Below, one piece after another: positions 54,607 through 64,000 of a DNA stretch of 64,000 nt. Source of the stretch: Adiantum capillus-veneris (taxonomy: Eukaryota; Streptophyta; Polypodiopsida; Polypodiales; Pteridaceae); the NCBI GenBank assembly GCA_014529385.2, contig CM043966.1:91990587-92054586 (forward strand). Reading direction: 5' to 3'. Each line of letters opens with the position of its first letter. Within the stretch, counting starts at the first letter, position 1. Made by a program: the position numbers and the translations under genes. Under the pieces are notes generated by a model. The model saw only the letters and a list, made by a program, of their open reading frames with translations, did not search any database and was not told the origin of the DNA.

Positions 54607-56277
54607 TTACTCTTGGGAAGCATTGTAAGCATTGACAAGGTTTAGGTTATCCTTTAATTGTATGCCTTGCATCCATCTAGCATCTTCAAAAGGATAATTC
54701 TTAATCTTAATAAGATATCGTCGGATAGTCTTACCGCCTCTTAATACCTTGTCTTCATGTCGGAGAATGGACTCGGGCTGCAGCACCTCCTCGTGGTCCT
54801 CGATCTCCGGTGGGTCTTCAATAGTTGGTTCTTGAGGTGGCTCTCCTTTGTAAGGCTTTAAGAGGCTCACATGAAAAGCATTGTGTATGAGCCAATGATT
54901 GGGCAACTTAAGTTGATAGGCCATCTCATTGATTGGCCTAAGAATCTGGAAGGGACCATAGTACCTTTTTGCTAGTTTAGCATAGTACTTTTGGTGGCCC
55001 GTAGGATTCTTGCCCGTCGTGTGCCTTAATCGAGCCTTGGGAAACTTTAACAAGACCCAATCGTTTTCTTTAAAGGCTTGGGCTCTTCTGTGCTTGTCAG
55101 CAGCAGCCTTTTGCCTTTGCTGTGAGATAGAGATAGCATCCTTAATCTTTTGGAAAGATTCTTGTAGGTCTCGGCTATACTCATCTGCAACGAAGATCTT
55201 CCCATGTACCTTAAGTAGCAAGGGACTTTTTGATCTTCCCTCAATTACCTCGAAAGGTGCTTTTCCTGTGGAAGTATGTACAGTGTTATTGTAAGCATAC
55301 TTCACTAAAGGTAAGTACTTCTCCCATTGGGATCTTTGATCTACTTCCGTTACATAGGCTTTTAGTAGATCAAGAATGGTTAGGTTAGCTATTTCACTTT
55401 GGCCATCAGTTTGTGGATGATAGGCCGAAGAGAAGTTTAGCCTTGTTCCTAAATTCTCAAAGAGACCCTTCCAGAAATTACTGGTCATTCTAGGATCTCT
55501 ATCCGACACTATGGACATTGGCAAGCCATGGTACTTGAAAATTTGTGAAATGAAGAGGGTTGCCATTTGATGGGCTTTGATAGTCTTTTTGACAGGTATA
55601 AAATGAGCTTGTTTACTGAACCTGTCTACTATCGTCCATATTCCCGTATTCCCATGGATAGACTTAGGCAATCCAAAGAAAAAATCCATGGATATGCTCT
55701 CCCAAGGTGAATTAGGGATTGGCAATGGTTGAAGCAATCCAAGTTTCTTCCCTCTATCAAATTTTGTCTTTTGACATACCACACATTTGGAAACATACTC
55801 GTGTATGTTCACTTTCATGGTAGGCCAATAGAAATATGTTTCAATTCCCTTTAGGGTAGACTGAATCCCTCTATGCCCCGCATATGGGGGAGCATGAGAT
55901 TCATACATTACTTTCTCACGTAGTGAGTTAGTAACGCATAGTCTATTGCCATAGAGAAGATAACCATCTTGTAAAGTAAATGGTTCTTCTTTCTTCCCTA
56001 ATGCAAGGGCTGAAATCACATCTCTAAAATCGGGATCAATAGCATACTCATCTATCATTGAAGATAGATCATTGTGAGTTGCTATGGAAACCGCATTCAC
56101 TCTCGGACGTCTTGAGAGTGCATCGGCTACTTGATTATGCTTGCCAGCAATGTGAGCAATATGAAAATGAAATTGCGAAAGAAAATTTGCCCACCTCATT
56201 TGTTTGTCGGAGAGCTTGGTCTGCGTCATGAAGTACTTAAGACTTTGGTGATCCGTTCGCAGAATGAAAGGAGTCCC
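54607..56277 (-). CDS. Young chromovirus pol after the stop: RNase H end, integrase, chromodomain-like tail
   Basis: Continues in the same frame directly after the TAG at 56278-56280, with 556 codons to the TAA at 54607. Motifs: RTDHQSLKYF and VADALSRRP (RNase H end); integrase finger HAPPYAGHRGI...CVVCQKTK; core SMDFFFGLPK, IVSDRDPRMTSNFW and YHPQTDGQSEI; GPY/F module RYYGPFQILR and HVSLLKPYKG. The chromodomain-like tail is RRYLIKIKNYPFEDARWM. It has no start codon of its own near the stop (first ATG at 56229), so it would need readthrough of the TAG or it is dead by that one change. Confidence 0.9.
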   Translation of the reverse strand, partial: GTPFILRTDHQSLKYFMTQTKLSDKQMRWANFLSQFHFHIAHIAGKHNQVADALSRRPRVNAVSIATHNDLSSMIDEYAIDPDFRDVISALALGKKEEPFTLQDGYLLYGNRLCVTNSLREKVMYESHAPPYAGHRGIQSTLKGIETYFYWPTMKVNIHEYVSKCVVCQKTKFDRGKKLGLLQPLPIPNSPWESISMDFFFGLPKSIHGNTGIWTIVDRFSKQAHFIPVKKTIKAHQMATLFISQIFKYHGLPMSIVSDRDPRMTSNFWKGLFENLGTRLNFSSAYHPQTDGQSEIANLTILDLLKAYVTEVDQRSQWEKYLPLVKYAYNNTVHTSTGKAPFEVIEGRSKSPLLLKVHGKIFVADEYSRDLQESFQKIKDAISISQQRQKAAADKHRRAQAFKENDWVLLKFPKARLRHTTGKNPTGHQKYYAKLAKRYYGPFQILRPINEMAYQLKLPNHWLIHNAFHVSLLKPYKGEPPQEPTIEDPPEIEDHEEVLQPESILRHEDKVLRGGKTIRRYLIKIKNYPFEDARWMQGIQLKDNLNLVNAYNASQE

Positions 56278-59200
56278 CTATAAATAGTGCTTCCATGAGT
56301 CTAAGGCATGTAGAACTGCAAGGAGTTCTTTTTCGTATATGCCTAGAGCTTGCTCAACAGGGTCGAGCCTTCGACTCTCATAGCCTATGGCGTGCCCTTC
56401 TTGGAGCAAAACAGCCCCAAGGCAATCACCACAAGCATCACATTGGACCTCAAATGGTTTTGAGAGATCCGGTAGTGTAAGCACAGGTTGAGAGATAAGC
56501 TTTTCTTTAAGCTTTTCGAAAGCATTGTTCTCCTTAGCAGACCACGTATACCTAACATTTTTCTTTGTTAGGTCATGTAATGGTCCCGCAATTCGTGAGA
56601 ACTTTTCTATGAAGCGTCTATAGTATGCACACATACCTATAAAGCTTCTTAGTTCATGAAGATTCCTTGGTTTAGGCCATCCTTTTATTACCTCTAACTT
56701 GGATGGATCCATTTGGATTCCATCTTGAGAGATAATGTGACCTAAATATTGAATCTCTTGCAAGAAAAATTCACTTTTCTTTCGATTAACATAAAGTTTA
56801 TTCTCTCTTAAAACTTGAAATATTACCTGGAGGTGTTGCTTGTGTTCCTCCAATGAATTAGAGTAGATGATAATATCATCAAAGAACACTCCAGTGAAGG
56901 TTCGATGAGGCCTGAACAGCTTCTCCATCAAGCGGTTGAATGTGGCTGGTGCATTAGTCAAGCCAAAAGGCATGACAATGTATTCGTAAAGACCAAATGT
57001 AGTACGAAATGCGGTCTTTACAATGTCTTGATCAACTATCCTTATTTGATGATAGCCACTTTTTAGGTCAATCCTACTGAAGTAGGTCGATCCTTGTAGC
57101 TTATCAAATAGGTCTTCTACCCTTGGAACGGGAAACCTATTCTTGATAGTGATCCTATTTAGTGCTCTATAGTCGACACACATACGATATGTGCCGTCTT
57201 TCTTTTGCACTAATAGCACAGGTGAGCAAAATGGAGATGAGCTAGGCCTAACCATGCCCTTCTCAACTAACTCATGCACTTGCCGCATAATCTCCTCTTG
57301 TTGAGCTTGAGAAACTCTATAAGGAGGTTTGTTAGGCGGTGAACTTCCTGGAAGAAGTTCAATTGCATGGTCGTCATTACCTCGTTTAGGAGGTAGCTCA
57401 CAAGGGATGTCGTCAATAAAAACATCTTGAAACCCCTTGAGAAAATTAGATAACTCTAATTCCTTTTGGTTGCTTTTATTTTCTTTTGTTAAAGCATTAG
57501 GTTCATTTTGAGAATCTTTAACAAAAATCATGTACACGGAAATAGAGCTCTTTATTGACTTGTTGAAAGTTGGTGTATGTACAATGGGGATGGTGTTACC
57601 CATCTCCTTAGCATCTATATACATGTCCTTTTCCCTGAACTTAAAGGAGATTCTCCTTTCAGGAAATTTAACATCGGCAGCCAGGCGGTCAAACCATGGT
57701 GCCCCTAGGATTACATCCTCATGCTTGAGAGGAGAGATAAAGAAGTCCTCTTTGTCCACATAGCCTTGGACATGAAGCCTCAATTTCCCGATTAAGGGAG
57801 TGACTGAAGCTTCTTGCCCCTTGAAGGCACTGTCTGCGGGTAGGATATCTCCCATCTCGTAGGATTGTATGCCTAGCTTGGTGGCTAACTCCATAGATAT
57901 GAAATTGTGAGTAGAACCAGGGTCAAAGAGAATAAAAGCATCATGTTCTCTTACCTTTCCCCAAGCATGGCATAGAGAAGATCCTTTGTGGTGAGTTTGG
58001 TGAATCTCCTCCTCTTGGATTTCAACCAAAGAAGCTCTAGGAGGATCTTGGCGGTTGTTCTTTTGGGGACAAGCGCGGTATGCATGCCCTTGTTCGCCGC
58101 ACTTGAAACACCGGTTATCTTTACGATAACGCTCAAGCTCTTCAGGAGAGAGTTTATTCTTTCCTTTGTAAACTCCCTTCTCTTTAGCTTTGTTGGAATT
58201 GCCCTTAGGAGACTTTTGGACATTGTCCTTCCCCTTAGGCTCATTGGAACCCTTGTTTTCCGGGGGCTTATTATTTCTTTTACCCCCCATTTGGAAATTG
58301 ATTCGCGAGGCCACCATAGTATGGTGTATTACCGCCGATATGGTACGTGGCCTTTGGGAGTTGACATACTCCGCCATTTCTTCGGTTAAGCCCGCACAAA
58401 ATTGTTGCTTTTGCTCTCCAAAATCCAACTTTTTGAAGACAGTGGCTTTGAGTTGTAGGTCCCAAAACTTGTCTACATATTTGTGGATGGATTCATTGGG
58501 AGAGAGCTTTAAGCTTCGCCATTCGGTGAGTACTTTGTCTTTGGCATCGGTGGCCAAAAACTGCTTCATAATGGAAGCTCTTAAAGCCTTCCATGTTCGT
58601 GGAGCTTCACCGTTGGCTCGTAGGCTAGACCACCATTGTCTGGCGGACTTTTGAAAGTGCATAGCTACATGGCGTAGCTTAGAGGACTCCATGAAGCCCT
58701 CATCTCCAAACGCCGCATCGAATTGCTGGATAAAGGCCAAAACTTTGTCTGTAGCACCAAAGGTGCCATCATAGGTAAGGAAAGAGATGCTCTTCCCTCC
58801 CTCTTTGAATTTCTTCAGCTTGGACGACCTCTTCCATGTGGCATAGGATTTCCTATGGCCTCTTCTTTTTGATGGTTCAAAAGTTGCACCATCACTTTCT
58901 TCAGAAGGTGAAGAATTTGAAGAAGGTGGAGAAGAGGGTGACCTCTTTCTCGCCTTTTTCTTGTCTTGATCTTTGTCGTCTTCACCATAGCTTTCATAAG
59001 AGGAAGAGGATGAAGAAGATGGAGAAGAGGGTGTCCTCTTTCTCGCCTTTTTCTTCTCTTGCTTTTTATCATCCCTCTTTGAATTGTGGTGAGGAGAAGA
59101 ATATGATGGTCTTCTCCGCTTTGGTGGTGATGGAGAGCGTTTAGCCCGCCGTCTTCGTGGAGCCATCTCCGCCGAGGTGGCGGGAGACTCGCTTCTTTCT

Positions 59201-59556
59201 CGTTCCTTCGGTGGAGGCTCTTGAGTTCTCCTTTGGGAAGGAGATGCATCATCAAGAAGTAAGTTCTTGAGCCCTTCATATGGATTCTCTTCTTCTTCCC
59301 GAATCGGAGAGAGACCTCTTTTGGTAGTCTCACAAGGAGGCTTCCTAGGTGTTCTCTCGTCATGGCGATGAGCTTGGAGAATCCCGTGAGCACGGAGCTG
59401 CCGTTGCACTTCACTTTGGAGAGATGGATTGCCCATGGCTTGTTGAAGCCTAGAAACAAGATAGTTAACAAGCATTGAAGCATCATTAGTAGCTTGCTCA
59501 TGAGCAAAATCAAAGTTATCAACATTAATTTCACTCTCTTTACTATTGTCAGCCAT
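56278..59556 (-). CDS. Young chromovirus gag, protease, reverse transcriptase, RNase H start
   Basis: ATG at 59556 (MADNSKESEINVDNFDFAHE), 1,092 codons to a TAG at 56278-56280. Residues 115-245 form a Ser/Arg/Lys-rich region with two similar blocks (KKKARKRTPSSPSS; KKKARKRSPSSPPSS). The gag domain is at about 255-400 (SARQWWSSLR), the zinc knuckle CFKCGEQGHAYRAC at 483-496 and protease FDPGSTHNFIS near 543-553 (DPG where D(T/S)G is usual). Reverse transcriptase spans about 740-960 ([13 protein letters not shown]-like RIDLKSGYHQ, catalytic FFDD 892-895). RNase H begins near 1045 (CDACGDCLGAVLLQ). The TAG falls within RNase H. Everything else in the frame is open. Confidence 0.93.
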   Translation of the reverse strand: MADNSKESEINVDNFDFAHEQATNDASMLVNYLVSRLQQAMGNPSLQSEVQRQLRAHGILQAHRHDERTPRKPPCETTKRGLSPIREEEENPYEGLKNLLLDDASPSQRRTQEPPPKERERSESPATSAEMAPRRRRAKRSPSPPKRRRPSYSSPHHNSKRDDKKQEKKKARKRTPSSPSSSSSSSYESYGEDDKDQDKKKARKRSPSSPPSSNSSPSEESDGATFEPSKRRGHRKSYATWKRSSKLKKFKEGGKSISFLTYDGTFGATDKVLAFIQQFDAAFGDEGFMESSKLRHVAMHFQKSARQWWSSLRANGEAPRTWKALRASIMKQFLATDAKDKVLTEWRSLKLSPNESIHKYVDKFWDLQLKATVFKKLDFGEQKQQFCAGLTEEMAEYVNSQRPRTISAVIHHTMVASRINFQMGGKRNNKPPENKGSNEPKGKDNVQKSPKGNSNKAKEKGVYKGKNKLSPEELERYRKDNRCFKCGEQGHAYRACPQKNNRQDPPRASLVEIQEEEIHQTHHKGSSLCHAWGKVREHDAFILFDPGSTHNFISMELATKLGIQSYEMGDILPADSAFKGQEASVTPLIGKLRLHVQGYVDKEDFFISPLKHEDVILGAPWFDRLAADVKFPERRISFKFREKDMYIDAKEMGNTIPIVHTPTFNKSIKSSISVYMIFVKDSQNEPNALTKENKSNQKELELSNFLKGFQDVFIDDIPCELPPKRGNDDHAIELLPGSSPPNKPPYRVSQAQQEEIMRQVHELVEKGMVRPSSSPFCSPVLLVQKKDGTYRMCVDYRALNRITIKNRFPVPRVEDLFDKLQGSTYFSRIDLKSGYHQIRIVDQDIVKTAFRTTFGLYEYIVMPFGLTNAPATFNRLMEKLFRPHRTFTGVFFDDIIIYSNSLEEHKQHLQVIFQVLRENKLYVNRKKSEFFLQEIQYLGHIISQDGIQMDPSKLEVIKGWPKPRNLHELRSFIGMCAYYRRFIEKFSRIAGPLHDLTKKNVRYTWSAKENNAFEKLKEKLISQPVLTLPDLSKPFEVQCDACGDCLGAVLLQEGHAIGYESRRLDPVEQALGIYEKELLAVLHALDSWKHYL

Positions 59557-59959
59557 TCTAACAACTTTTAGGTGTAAACTTTTTAAGTGTACTTTGGCAC
59601 TTCAAGCCCTAGTTGCTACTCCTCTTTACCCCTTTAGAAAAAGCACTCAAGCTACTGTACCCGCGGCTCGAATACCATTAATTGCAAGGAATAGAAGAGA
59701 GGGTCTTTCGACACCAAGACAGCACCGGCTCCTGTCAAGCTTCTAATAGCTCAATAGTAGTTAAGCCGTAGGCAAGCCCCGTAGGACTCCACTATTAAGA
59801 CCATAGCTCTCGACGGTGATGCCCCGTTAACTGCACAAAGGCAGGCGCACTGCAAGGCTGAAAAATCCCTATTCTACTTACTCACAGGCAATTAATAATA
59901 CCAACCATTTGTAGCTAGCTTGAGGACCTCCCTTCTTGAGCAAGAAAAGAGAAACCTTG
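59557..59959 (-). other. Leader of young chromovirus
   Basis: About 400 bp between primer site and gag ATG. No gene. Confidence 0.6.
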
Positions 59960-59971
59960 AGCTCTGATACC
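59960..59971 (-). promoter_or_regulatory. Primer binding site (initiator Met tRNA), young chromovirus
   Basis: The minus strand reads TGGTATCAGAGC, 1 bp from the LTR. Confidence 0.95.
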
Positions 59972-59972
59972 A

Positions 59973-61566
59973 ATGTAACATTTAATGGCCTATAATCTTA
60001 TGTGTAGCGGAAATTAGCATGAACATAGTGGGCATTTCATTAGAATAGATTCCTAATGAGAATTACAAGAGTGCTTGGGTGGAGAGAGCAACAAAAAGCA
60101 TAACACCTAGTTAGATAGCATCGACAATACTTTCAAAAGAGAGAGAAATTAAGCTATTGACAACAGCTGAGGACCGGATTTGCATGGAGCCGGTCCCCCC
60201 TCCAAAAGGCTTTGTATTATGGTTTCTCCCATCAAGAGAGACATTGTACAATACAATTCTTTGTGCTCCTTCAAGACTAGCTAGTGCAATGAAGATGGAA
60301 GCTTCATACACCAAGCAAAACACTTAATCAAACACAACTTGAATTATCCCCATTCTCAGACCCAAGACCTCACACACCTTCGAAGATGGTGAGAGCTAGC
60401 AGGGTATGAGAGTAGATTGAGAAGAAAAAGAAGTATCTTACGAGAAAGATGTACATCTCCTCACATAATCACTCATATTAGCATAGCTTAGCTTAGTAAT
60501 TAGCTTGGTAGAGAAGATGAGCATGCATTGAAGCTTGGCTCTTGGTTGGATTTGCATCCATATGCCAAGAGAGTGTTGATGTAGGCTTCTATCTCACAAG
60601 CTTGGAGTAGGTGATGAGCTCTCCATTAAAGCTTGGGAGGAGATAGAGTATTTTCCCTTCACACATGGTCAAGTGTGAGAGTGTGTGTGTCAATGCCAAG
60701 CAAAAATCAGCCCCCCCTCTCTCTTGGGCGAGCCCTAGCTGCTAATTAGGTCTGGCTTTTGCCTCATTGGACCTCCCCAGGTCAAGCCAATAGGAATTAA
60801 GCAGCATAAGTGATAGCCTTCTGACATGTGTCCCCCTTTCCCCTTTTGTGAGAGCTTTAGGTAATTAAATAATTAAACTAAACTCTCATTGGACCCCTTT
60901 GCCTCCTGGCCAATAGGAATCAGGCAAGCCATGGGGCTCCTGAATGCTCATTGGACCCCTTGGGAGACTGCCCAATAGTCTTCTAGGAGACTTAATTCTC
61001 ATTGGTTTCTTTTATTAAATGTTTTTTAAATTAATTAAACTAGATTCACTCTAGCTTAATTCTCATTGGTCCACTTCAAGGGTCTTCCAATAGGAATTGG
61101 GCACACCTTGTGGGCATCTGGCCTAGGGAGCTGACATGTGTCCCTCATTCCCTTTGTGTAAAGGGAGCCTGTGTGTGTGTGTGTGTGGCTTTCTCTCTCA
61201 TCCCCTAGCTTTGGGGCTCGCCCCCTCCCATGTAGGGATGTGCAAAGACTTTTAGGGCTCACACAAAGCATCCAATTTTCCCTAGGGTTGACCTTTGGAC
61301 ACAACCTTTGAATTTTGGAACCTTAGCATTTTGGAAGTCTTAATGGGCTGAACCTTAGGGTCTTTTTGGCCCATTGTTTCACATGGCTCTTTTGCAGATG
61401 GCCCCTCCTTTGGATCCCTATTTTCCCTCCTTTGGATCCCTACTGTGGCCGGTCTGCTAGCTTAACCAATATTCTAGCTTTTTCTCCCTTGGCACTTCCC
61501 CACATTAAATGATCAGTTTAATATGAGAAAATCATTTAGGAGAATTAGATATTGATTATTATGACA
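59973..61566 (-). repeat. 5' LTR of young chromovirus
   Basis: 1,594 bp, nearly identical to 52659-54249; carries the same CCAAT/ATTGG array at 60766-61100. Confidence 0.95.
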
Positions 61567-61571
61567 AAGGG

Positions 61572-63019
61572 ACAACCCAACTCCAGAATGGCTTAAAGAG
61601 TTTTCGGAAGATCTTTCGAATTTACCTCCTCCTAGGGATATAGACCACGAAATCGAAACCTTACCAGGTAGTGAACCAATTTCAAAAAGACCCTACAAAA
61701 TGTCCCTCCCTAAAGCTATTGAATTAAAAGAACAGCTTCGTGAGCTTATTGAACAAGGATTCATAAAACCAAGCATTTCACCTTGGGGAGCACCTGTTCT
61801 ATTTCAAAAGAAGAAGGACGGATCCTTACGTCTCTGCATTGATTATAGGGGGCTTAACTAGGTATCAGTAAAGAATAAGTACCCCATTCCTCGCATCGAT
61901 GAATTGCTTGATAGGTTACATGGAGCCAAGGTATTCACAAAAATTGATCTCAGATCAAGTTACCACCAAATCCGGATTAAAGAGACAGATATTTACAAAA
62001 CTGCTTTCAACACCCGGTATGGGCATTATGAGTTCATAGTGATGCCTTTTGGTCTTACGAATTCTCCAGCCACTTTTAACCGTCTCATGCAGTATATATT
62101 CAGAGAATATCTGGATGATTTTGTGTTGGTGTTTTTCAATGATATCCTGATAGATTCTAAGGATGAAAAAGAGCATGAAGACCATGTACATAAAGTACTT
62201 CATCTTCTACGCCAACATCAATTATATGCCAAGATGAGTAAATGTGTGTTTTCCACGTCAGAAGTTAGTTATCTTGGTTTTATAATAAACCCCGAAGGAA
62301 TTTCAGTAGACCCCGCAAAGATTAAAGATATAATAGACTGTCCACAACCCAAAACAATCAGTGAGATTAGAGGATTTTTGGGCATTACAGGATGGTATAG
62401 AATCTTCGTCAAAGATTATGCAGTTATCGCCGCCGCCTTGACGGAGCTACTTAAAAAGATAGCCAAACCTACATGGGGAAAAGAACAAGAGGATTGTTTC
62501 TTCAAATTAAAACAAAATCTCACATCAACTCGTGTACTCAAACTTCCTGACTTCACTCAAGAGTTTGAAGTAGTAACCGATGCCAGCGGTCTTGCTATAG
62601 GAGGAGTCTTAAACCAAGAAGGTAGACCAGTCGCCTTTACTTTGCGAAAATTAAGAATCCACGAGCTGAATTATCCAAGTCATGATCTGGAACTTCTAGG
62701 TGTCGTCCATGCTCTAAAACTCTTGAGGCACTATCTTCTAGGAGGAAAGTTTCAGTTGATCACCGATCATCAGAGTTTAAAATGGATTTTTTCACAAGCA
62801 ACACTCAACATGAGGCAGAGAAGATGGATAGAACTCTTACAGGAATATGACTTTGAAATAAAATTTAAACCAGGGAAAGAGAATGTGGTTGCTGACGCTC
62901 TTAGCCGTAAGGTTTTTCTTGGGGCTATTTCCACAGTTGACAATCCAATCCTCATCAGGGTTAAGGAAGCTTCCCCGGAAGATAAGGATTATCAAAGACT
63001 TCTACAGGTTATCAATTAA
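61572..63019 (+). pseudogene. Chromovirus copy 2 reverse transcriptase and RNase H, broken
   Basis: Resumes after the target duplication (NPTPEWLKE-type segment). A short in-frame deletion relative to copy 1 lies near 61598. Motifs: [22 protein letters not shown] near 61859, [26 protein letters not shown]. The catalytic FFND has Asn in place of the first Asp of FFDD. RNase [52 protein letters not shown] at 63017-63019 (CAA in copy 1). Confidence 0.9.
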
Positions 63020-64000
63020 GAGGACCTAAAAGAGAAAGAGAAAGACAGAATCAAGGATTATTCACTTGAGGTGGGGCTTCTCTATTATAAGTATCGGCTT
63101 TACATTCCTAAAAATCCAACATTAAAGGAGTTAATCCTTTATGAAGGACATAACGCTCCAGTTCCCAGCCATCCTGGCTATGCAAAGACCCTTAATGCCA
63201 TAAGGAAAAGCTATTTCTGGCCAGGAATGAAAGGAGATATACTTAGTTACATCAGACAATGTCTCTCCTGTCAAAGTATTAAGGCTGAACGAGTAATGAT
63301 GCCAGGAAAACTTCAGCCTCTGGACATTCCTCAAATGAAGTGGGAACTCATTAGCATGGACTTTGTAACAGGCCTTCCCACGGTTCAAAGGGGTTACGAC
63401 TCCATTATGGTGGTAGTGGATATGCTGACTAAAGTCTCCCACTTGATGCCTGTAAAAACAACTTACACTGCATCAGACATAAGCCGTCTCTTTATCAAAG
63501 AGATCTCCAGATTACACGGGCTTTCTAAGAGAATAGTCAGTGAGAGAGAGATTCAAAATTCACTTCAAAATTTTGGAAAGCTTTATTTGAATCCTTAGGA
63601 ACTCAGCTATGTTTAAGTACATCCTATCACCCGCAGACAGACGGCCAGATAGAAAGAGTGAATCAAGTTATTGAAGACATCCTTAGAGCGTATTGTGGTA
63701 GGGAACCCCGAAAATGGATCCAATTTCTTCCTCTGGTGAAATTCGCCTATAACTCTTCCTTTCATCAAAGCATTGGGATGTCACCATTTAATGCTCTTTA
63801 TGGGCATAAGTGTGTATCACCCCTAAACTTTTCTGACCCTACTACAAGAGTAGAAGCTTCAAAGAAAATGTTGGAGGAGATGGATGCCCAAACCAAAGAC
63901 ATAAGGCAAGACATTCAGGCAGCCAAGGACCGCCACAAACAATATGCTGATAAAAAACGGTATGATCGGGTTTTCAAGCAAGGAGATAAAGTATTCCTAA
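63020..64000 (+). pseudogene. Chromovirus copy 2 integrase, runs off window
   Basis: Integrase finger HPGYAKTLNAIRK...CLSCQSIKAER; core SMDFVTGLP. Near 63545 a frameshift hits the second Asp motif (VSEREIQNS where copy 1 has VSDRDAKF). Then TYHP-type and NQVIEDILRAY segments follow in another frame. The window ends at GDKVFL, before the GPY/F module and chromodomain. Confidence 0.88.

Larger units (their letters stand above)
52659..61566 (-). mobile_element. Young chromovirus element on the minus strand
   Basis: LTRs 52659-54249 and 59973-61566, target duplication AAGGG at 52654-52658 and 61567-61571. On the minus strand: 5' LTR, initiator-Met primer site, short leader, gag-pol, polypurine tract, 3' LTR. 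By eye the LTRs differ by only about ten substitutions and a GT-tract length change over 1.59 kb, so it is one of the youngest insertions here. The gag-pol frame is open except for one TAG. Same family as the relic at 6567-7452. Confidence 0.95.
9129..64000 (+). mobile_element. Chromovirus tandem array (LTR-internal-LTR-internal), runs off window
   Basis: LTR1 (9129-12756) is followed by a primer site, leader, gag, protease, reverse transcriptase, RNase H, integrase and chromodomain-like tail (copy 1, ending 25948). The complete middle LTR (25979-29157) follows, then a second primer site, leader, gag and pol (copy 2, still in pol at 64000). All parts have the same orientation. Copy 1 is interrupted by one element and copy 2 by two, each with target duplications. 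Shared-LTR tandem arrays are usually explained by recombination between LTRs. Both copies have many stops and frameshifts, so the array is inactive. Confidence 0.85.

Noticed and set aside
1-64000. CRISPR arrays, rRNA genes, bacterial operons
   Set aside because: No regularly spaced repeats with unique spacers and no rRNA signatures; introns, plant transposons and chromodomain-like tails show eukaryotic plant DNA.

Overview
This window is plant nuclear DNA made almost entirely of nested transposable elements. The evidence is: LTR retrotransposons with primer sites matching plant initiator-Met and Asp tRNAs; Ty3/gypsy chromoviruses with C-terminal chromodomain-like tails; a CACTA DNA transposon with intron-containing TNP2 and Ptta/En/Spm-type genes; and a captured fragment of a plant heavy-metal-associated (HMA) domain gene. 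I see no intact host gene, rRNA, tRNA or CRISPR array. The species cannot be named; a large, repeat-rich land-plant genome fits best.

Layout. 1-3.4 kb: old intergenic DNA with a 319-bp CACTA-type mini-element (535-853) and a 218-bp tandem duplication. 3.4-6.57 kb: a 3'-truncated Ty1/copia element on the minus strand, sitting against a relic of a gypsy family (6.57-7.45 kb) that recurs, nearly intact, at 52.7-61.6 kb. 8454-9128: the end of a CACTA element, cut at 9129 by a large chromovirus. From 9129 to the window end runs one chromovirus array in the order LTR, internal region, LTR, internal region: two internal regions share the middle LTR (25979-29157). Without insertions the array would be about 16.7 kb in this window.

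Four insertions lie in the array, each with matching target duplications: (a) a decayed chromovirus, 13403-21480 (ATGAG); (b) a 13.6-kb non-chromovirus gypsy element on the minus strand, 30297-51520 (CAGTG), with a single open 2,869-codon gag-pol frame; (c) a complete CACTA element inside the leader of (b), 42673-50303 (CAA), with two transposase genes and the HMA fragment; (d) a young chromovirus on the minus strand, 52659-61566 (AAGGG), whose gag-pol is broken by one in-frame TAG.

The most unusual points are: the polyprotein of (b) has two retropepsin-like domains, one in the usual place and a second, with an intact DTG, after the integrase; the big chromovirus carries an unrecognised reading frame inside its LTR and another between primer site and gag; its LTRs contain 152-bp tandem repeats; and the same CACTA family appears both as the host of the array and as a passenger inside it. 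Comparing the two copies of the array shows that most stop codons arose by C-to-T (or G-to-A) changes, as expected for heavily methylated DNA.
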